DNA of 64,000 nt from Mucilaginibacter sp. (lineage in GTDB: Bacteria; Bacteroidota; Bacteroidia; Sphingobacteriales; Sphingobacteriaceae): the NCBI GenBank assembly GCA_030445275.1, contig JAUCSE010000022.1:1-64000 (forward strand), written 5' to 3'. Shown here piece by piece: positions 61,146-64,000 of the stretch. A model generated the notes under the pieces. The model was not told the origin of the DNA. It searched no databases and saw only the letters and a program-made list of their open reading frames with translations. Each line of letters opens with the position of its first letter. The first letter of the stretch is position 1. A program made the position numbers and the translations under genes.

Positions 61146-62645
61146 CTAATTTATATATTCTTTTAATACGTCAGCTATCTTTCTGTCGTTGGCTAACCGT
61201 GGCACTTTATTTTGCCCACCCAATTTATCCTGCGATCGCATATAATTAATGAACGCGTCTTTTTGTAAGCTTTGGATAACCAAAGGTTGTAAAATGTTAC
61301 CTTTAATAAGGTCAAAATAGTAAATATTTTTCTTTTGCAGCATTTTATCTACTTTAAGCGAAAAAGCCTGCAGATCTGCCGGTGCCGAAGCAAACTCGAT
61401 AAACCACTCATGATAGGGGAGCTGCCCAGCCGGTGGATTAACCTGTGGAGCTACGGTAAACTCGGTTATCTCAACACCTTCCTGCTGTGCTGCGCTCATT
61501 AATGATTGTTCAACCTCTTCACTTATCACATGCTCGCCAAAGGCCGAAATGTAATGCTTGATGCGACCGGTCACCACAATCTTATACGGATTTTTAGAAA
61601 CAAATTTGATAGTATCGCCCAGGCTATAACCCCACAAGCCTGCGCTGGTATTCATGATGAGTGCGTAATTTTTATCAAGCTCCACATCTTTCAGATTAAT
61701 GCGGGTTGGGTTCTCGTTAAAATATTCTTCGGATGGGATAAACTCATAAAATATGCCTGAGTCAACCAATAGTAGCAATCCTTTTTCCTTTTGCGAATCC
61801 TGGAAAGCGATAAAACCCTCAGATGCAGGATAGGTTTCAATAGCATCAATCTTTGTGCCGATACTTTCCTCCATGCGGGCCCGATAGGGTTCATAATTAA
61901 CCCCACCATGTACGTACAGCTTAAAATTGGGGAATATATCTTTTACCTTTTTACCACCGGTTTTGGCCGATAGCCTGTCGAAATACATCTGGCACCAGGG
62001 GGGTATACCTGATATGAGGCGCATATCCTGGTTAAAGGTTTCTTCTACAATGGCATCAACTTTTTGCTCCCAATCTTCAATGCAATTTACTTCGTAACTA
62101 GGCAGGCGGTTTTTTTGCAGATAGGCGGGCACGTGATGGGCTACAATACCTGATAACCTGCCGGTTGATACACCTGCTTTAACGGAAAGTACTGGACTGC
62201 CCTGTAAAAATATCATTTTGCCGTCTACAAAATCAACGTTGCCGGTTTCGTGAATGTAACTGAGCAATGCATTGCGCGCGGCTTTAATATGCTCGGGCAT
62301 GCTTTCTTTAGAGATAGGGATATATTTTACACCCGATGTAGTGCCTGACGTTTTGGCCAGATAAGCAGGCTTACCGGGCCATAATACATTTTCTTCGCCA
62401 TTTACAACACGATCAATGTATGGACGCAGGTCCTCATAGTCATTTATGGGTACTTTTTTCTTAAAATCATCGTAATTGCTGATCTGTTCAAAATGATGTT
62501 CCCGGCCAAACGAGGTGTCTTTAGCTGTGTGAATAAGATCGGTGAATGTTTTTTGCTGTAGTGGTAGCGCATTTTTCCGCAGCTGGTTAAGCTCCCGGTT
62601 TACTAGCGCTGCAAACACCTTGCCTAATGCAGATTTTAGTCCCAT
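61146..62645 (-). CDS. GH3-like acyl-adenylate-forming enzyme
   Basis: A 499-residue GH3-family protein. The adenylation P-loop region is AKTSGTTSGVKYIPIS with T99-S-G-T-T-S-G105. Later motifs are YPASEGFIAFQDSQKEKGLL and a C-terminal VVTGRIKHYISAFGEHVISE. Plant GH3 enzymes conjugate amino acids to jasmonate or auxin; the bacterial homologues form acyl-AMP from an unknown acid. The length is right. It is on the same strand as dxr, with a short gap, and downstream of the membrane protein gene by 3 nt. Confidence 0.88.
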   Translation of the reverse strand: MGLKSALGKVFAALVNRELNQLRKNALPLQQKTFTDLIHTAKDTSFGREHHFEQISNYDDFKKKVPINDYEDLRPYIDRVVNGEENVLWPGKPAYLAKTSGTTSGVKYIPISKESMPEHIKAARNALLSYIHETGNVDFVDGKMIFLQGSPVLSVKAGVSTGRLSGIVAHHVPAYLQKNRLPSYEVNCIEDWEQKVDAIVEETFNQDMRLISGIPPWCQMYFDRLSAKTGGKKVKDIFPNFKLYVHGGVNYEPYRARMEESIGTKIDAIETYPASEGFIAFQDSQKEKGLLLLVDSGIFYEFIPSEEYFNENPTRINLKDVELDKNYALIMNTSAGLWGYSLGDTIKFVSKNPYKIVVTGRIKHYISAFGEHVISEEVEQSLMSAAQQEGVEITEFTVAPQVNPPAGQLPYHEWFIEFASAPADLQAFSLKVDKMLQKKNIYYFDLIKGNILQPLVIQSLQKDAFINYMRSQDKLGGQNKVPRLANDRKIADVLKEYIN

Positions 62646-62648
62646 TTG

Positions 62649-63425
62649 CTAATTGGTTTCGGCAATATCATCATCTACATCCAGGTGACTGTAAACCAGT
62701 TTACGGTAAGTAACCATAATGATTACCTGTATAAAAGGAAATGTAAGGATAAACCAGCAGTAAAATGCCAGCCGGAATATAAACCCACCGTTATCCTCAT
62801 CCAAACCAAAAAAGTGCATAATGGCAATTACAGGTATCAGCACTGAAGCCAGGATGGCAATAATGATAACAAATATGCTCAGTGTTTTAAAAAAATTATC
62901 CTTGGTTATTTCAAAGCTTTGTTTCAGTGATTCCCAGGGGTAGGAGTCGTCATCAACAATAAAACAAATGCAAAAAATACAGCGTAAGCCTATATATAAA
63001 ATAAATATCAGTTCAATAGCCTCAAAAATACGGGGATAACCTAAATACTTTTCGGCCACTACGTAAAAGAAAAATAGAAAGGCGAATAGAATACCTAATA
63101 ATAAGCCAATCACAATAAAATTGAATGCCATTTTAAAAGATGGTAGTATATCCTTAAATTCAAATTCATAGTATTCCCTGTCCATCAGGGTCAATATCAG
63201 TTTATAAAAGCTTAAACCTATATAAGCCTGAACCACCATTTGCATTAAAATGATGAGTAAGCGACTTACAATATCATCATCAATTAGGATAAAGGCTTTG
63301 AGGAAGTCAACAAATTCATAAATGAACAGAGAAATCACCGAATAAACAATCAGTGGGATGAAATTTCTCTTTAATACATTCCATGCAGTTTTAATGGTTT
63401 CTGCGACAGAAAATGGGTGGTACAT
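62649..63425 (-). CDS. Integral membrane protein of unknown function
   Basis: A 258-residue protein with about six hydrophobic helices (FIPLIVYSVISLFIYEFVDF, LLIILMQMVVQAYIGLSFYK, FIVIGLLLGILFAFLFFFYV, IFVIIIAILASVLIPVIAIM and FYCWFILTFPFIQVIIMVTY among them) and a short acidic tail (VDDDIAETN). No family recognised; the general form is like small multi-pass exporters or the DUF975 group, but without confirming motifs. It lies 3 nt upstream of the GH3-like gene and 6 nt downstream of the glycosyltransferase gene, so all three form an operon. Confidence 0.7.
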   Translation of the reverse strand: MYHPFSVAETIKTAWNVLKRNFIPLIVYSVISLFIYEFVDFLKAFILIDDDIVSRLLIILMQMVVQAYIGLSFYKLILTLMDREYYEFEFKDILPSFKMAFNFIVIGLLLGILFAFLFFFYVVAEKYLGYPRIFEAIELIFILYIGLRCIFCICFIVDDDSYPWESLKQSFEITKDNFFKTLSIFVIIIAILASVLIPVIAIMHFFGLDEDNGGFIFRLAFYCWFILTFPFIQVIIMVTYRKLVYSHLDVDDDIAETN

Positions 63426-63431
63426 AGGTTC

Positions 63432-64000
63432 TTATGATCTGTTAAAAATTACTCGCTTCCAAAAATCCTGCATAAATCCTAACCCGTAGGCAATAAGTTG
63501 GGTGAAGGCGGCTATAATACTCAAAAATGCAATTTTTGCTGATTTATTTTTCCACCAGGCATGAAAAAATATCAACAAAATAATAAATACCAGCATAAAG
63601 TTGCATAAAGTGGCTATTTGCCAGCGAAGTATGTTGAAAATGATGGTAAGCAGGATGAACAGCGTAAACGCGGCCGGGAAAAAATGAACCAGTTTTAACT
63701 GCTCCGGGAAAAATTTATAAATGTTGATACGCGCCCTGCCAAAAAAATGCAGTTGTTTATAAAACTGCAGAAAATTGGTGCGCCTTTTATGATAAACAAT
63801 AGCATCAGGTATTAACCCGATTTTAAAACCCAGAGAATGTATGCGGATGCTGTACTCAATGTCTTCGCCCAGGCGGGTGATGATAAAACCACCGGCTTTT
63901 TTCCATACCTGTCTTGATACGCCCATGTTAAAGCTACGCGGGTGAAACTGCCCTATGGCCTTTTTATTGCCGCGTATGCCTCCGGTTGTAAAAGGGGATG
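63432..64000 (-). CDS. Family 2 glycosyltransferase with C-terminal membrane helices, 5' end beyond the window
   Basis: Open to the window edge: 24 further residues upstream of the first Met (GIRGNKKAIGQFHPRSFN) are in frame. The visible part ends the GT2 catalytic domain: NMGVSRQVWKKAGGF followed by GEDIEYSIRIHSLGFKIGLI, containing the ED motif and the base-binding RxxxW-like region, and YHKRRTNFLQFYKQLHFFGR. After it come membrane helices (FFPAAFTLFILLTIIFNILR, FMLVFIILLIFFHAWW). It would transfer a sugar to a lipid or surface glycan. The N-terminal half is missing only because the window ends. Confidence 0.85.
   Translation of the reverse strand, partial: SPFTTGGIRGNKKAIGQFHPRSFNMGVSRQVWKKAGGFIITRLGEDIEYSIRIHSLGFKIGLIPDAIVYHKRRTNFLQFYKQLHFFGRARINIYKFFPEQLKLVHFFPAAFTLFILLTIIFNILRWQIATLCNFMLVFIILLIFFHAWWKNKSAKIAFLSIIAAFTQLIAYGLGFMQDFWKRVIFNRS

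Overview
The window reads as chromosomal DNA of a free-living Bacteroidota of the Sphingobacteriaceae, most like Mucilaginibacter or Pedobacter. The evidence is a PorP/SprF-type protein directly behind a type B gliding C-terminal tail, DUF1800/DUF1501 and DUF4199 genes, an Nramp-Usp fusion, BatA-type proteins, A-rich translation starts with almost no Shine-Dalgarno sequences, and promoters of the Bacteroidota form TTG-N17-21-TAnnTTTG. The genus is inference. No rRNA, tRNA, CRISPR array, prophage or insertion sequence was found. Most of the content is core housekeeping.

Layout. 1-9.7 kb: the end of a T9SS cargo gene plus its PorP/SprF partner, sigma-54, MscL, a ChaN-like protein, the rpmH-rnpA-yidD cluster, tsaB and two envelope proteins of unknown role. 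9.8-20.9 kb: priA, pcm, smpB, the mntR-mntH metal module with a perfect palindromic operator, an Lrp-type regulator, ung and lysS. 21-35 kb: an SMP-30-like protein, a candidate small RNA, a DUF1800-DUF1501 secreted pair, LigD, ClpB and a large lipoprotein. 35-47 kb: small conserved genes, a paired M16 protease (active plus inactive subunit), guaB, a LOG-family protein, a papain-like protease, a carboxyltransferase, a dipeptidase and trxB. 47-64 kb: a GH20 hexosaminidase with a lipoprotein, an aldo/keto reductase, a BatA-like/pseudo-dihydroorotase/DUF4199 cluster, a DnaJ-KTSC protein, rseP-dxr, a GH3-like protein, a membrane protein and a truncated glycosyltransferase.

The spacers are unusual. 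Nearly every convergent or 3' spacer holds an imperfect palindrome. Some are REP/MITE-like families (the GTCATTGCGAGGAACGAAG family, a related GTCATCCTGAG family, and longer GAcTCACCC...GGGTGAGT elements). Others are built from short degenerate 'words' repeated in one arm and complemented in the other, with a different vocabulary at each site. Several look like working terminators.

The items most worth following are: (1) a promoter-to-terminator unit of about 127 nt at 22511-22637 on the minus strand, likely a small RNA; (2) a dihydroorotase homologue that has lost most metal ligands and lies in a cell-envelope gene cluster; (3) the word-built palindromes; (4) a lipoprotein resembling lysozyme inhibitors with a highly cationic tail, coupled to a hexosaminidase. 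I found no clear multi-gene defence or mobile system.
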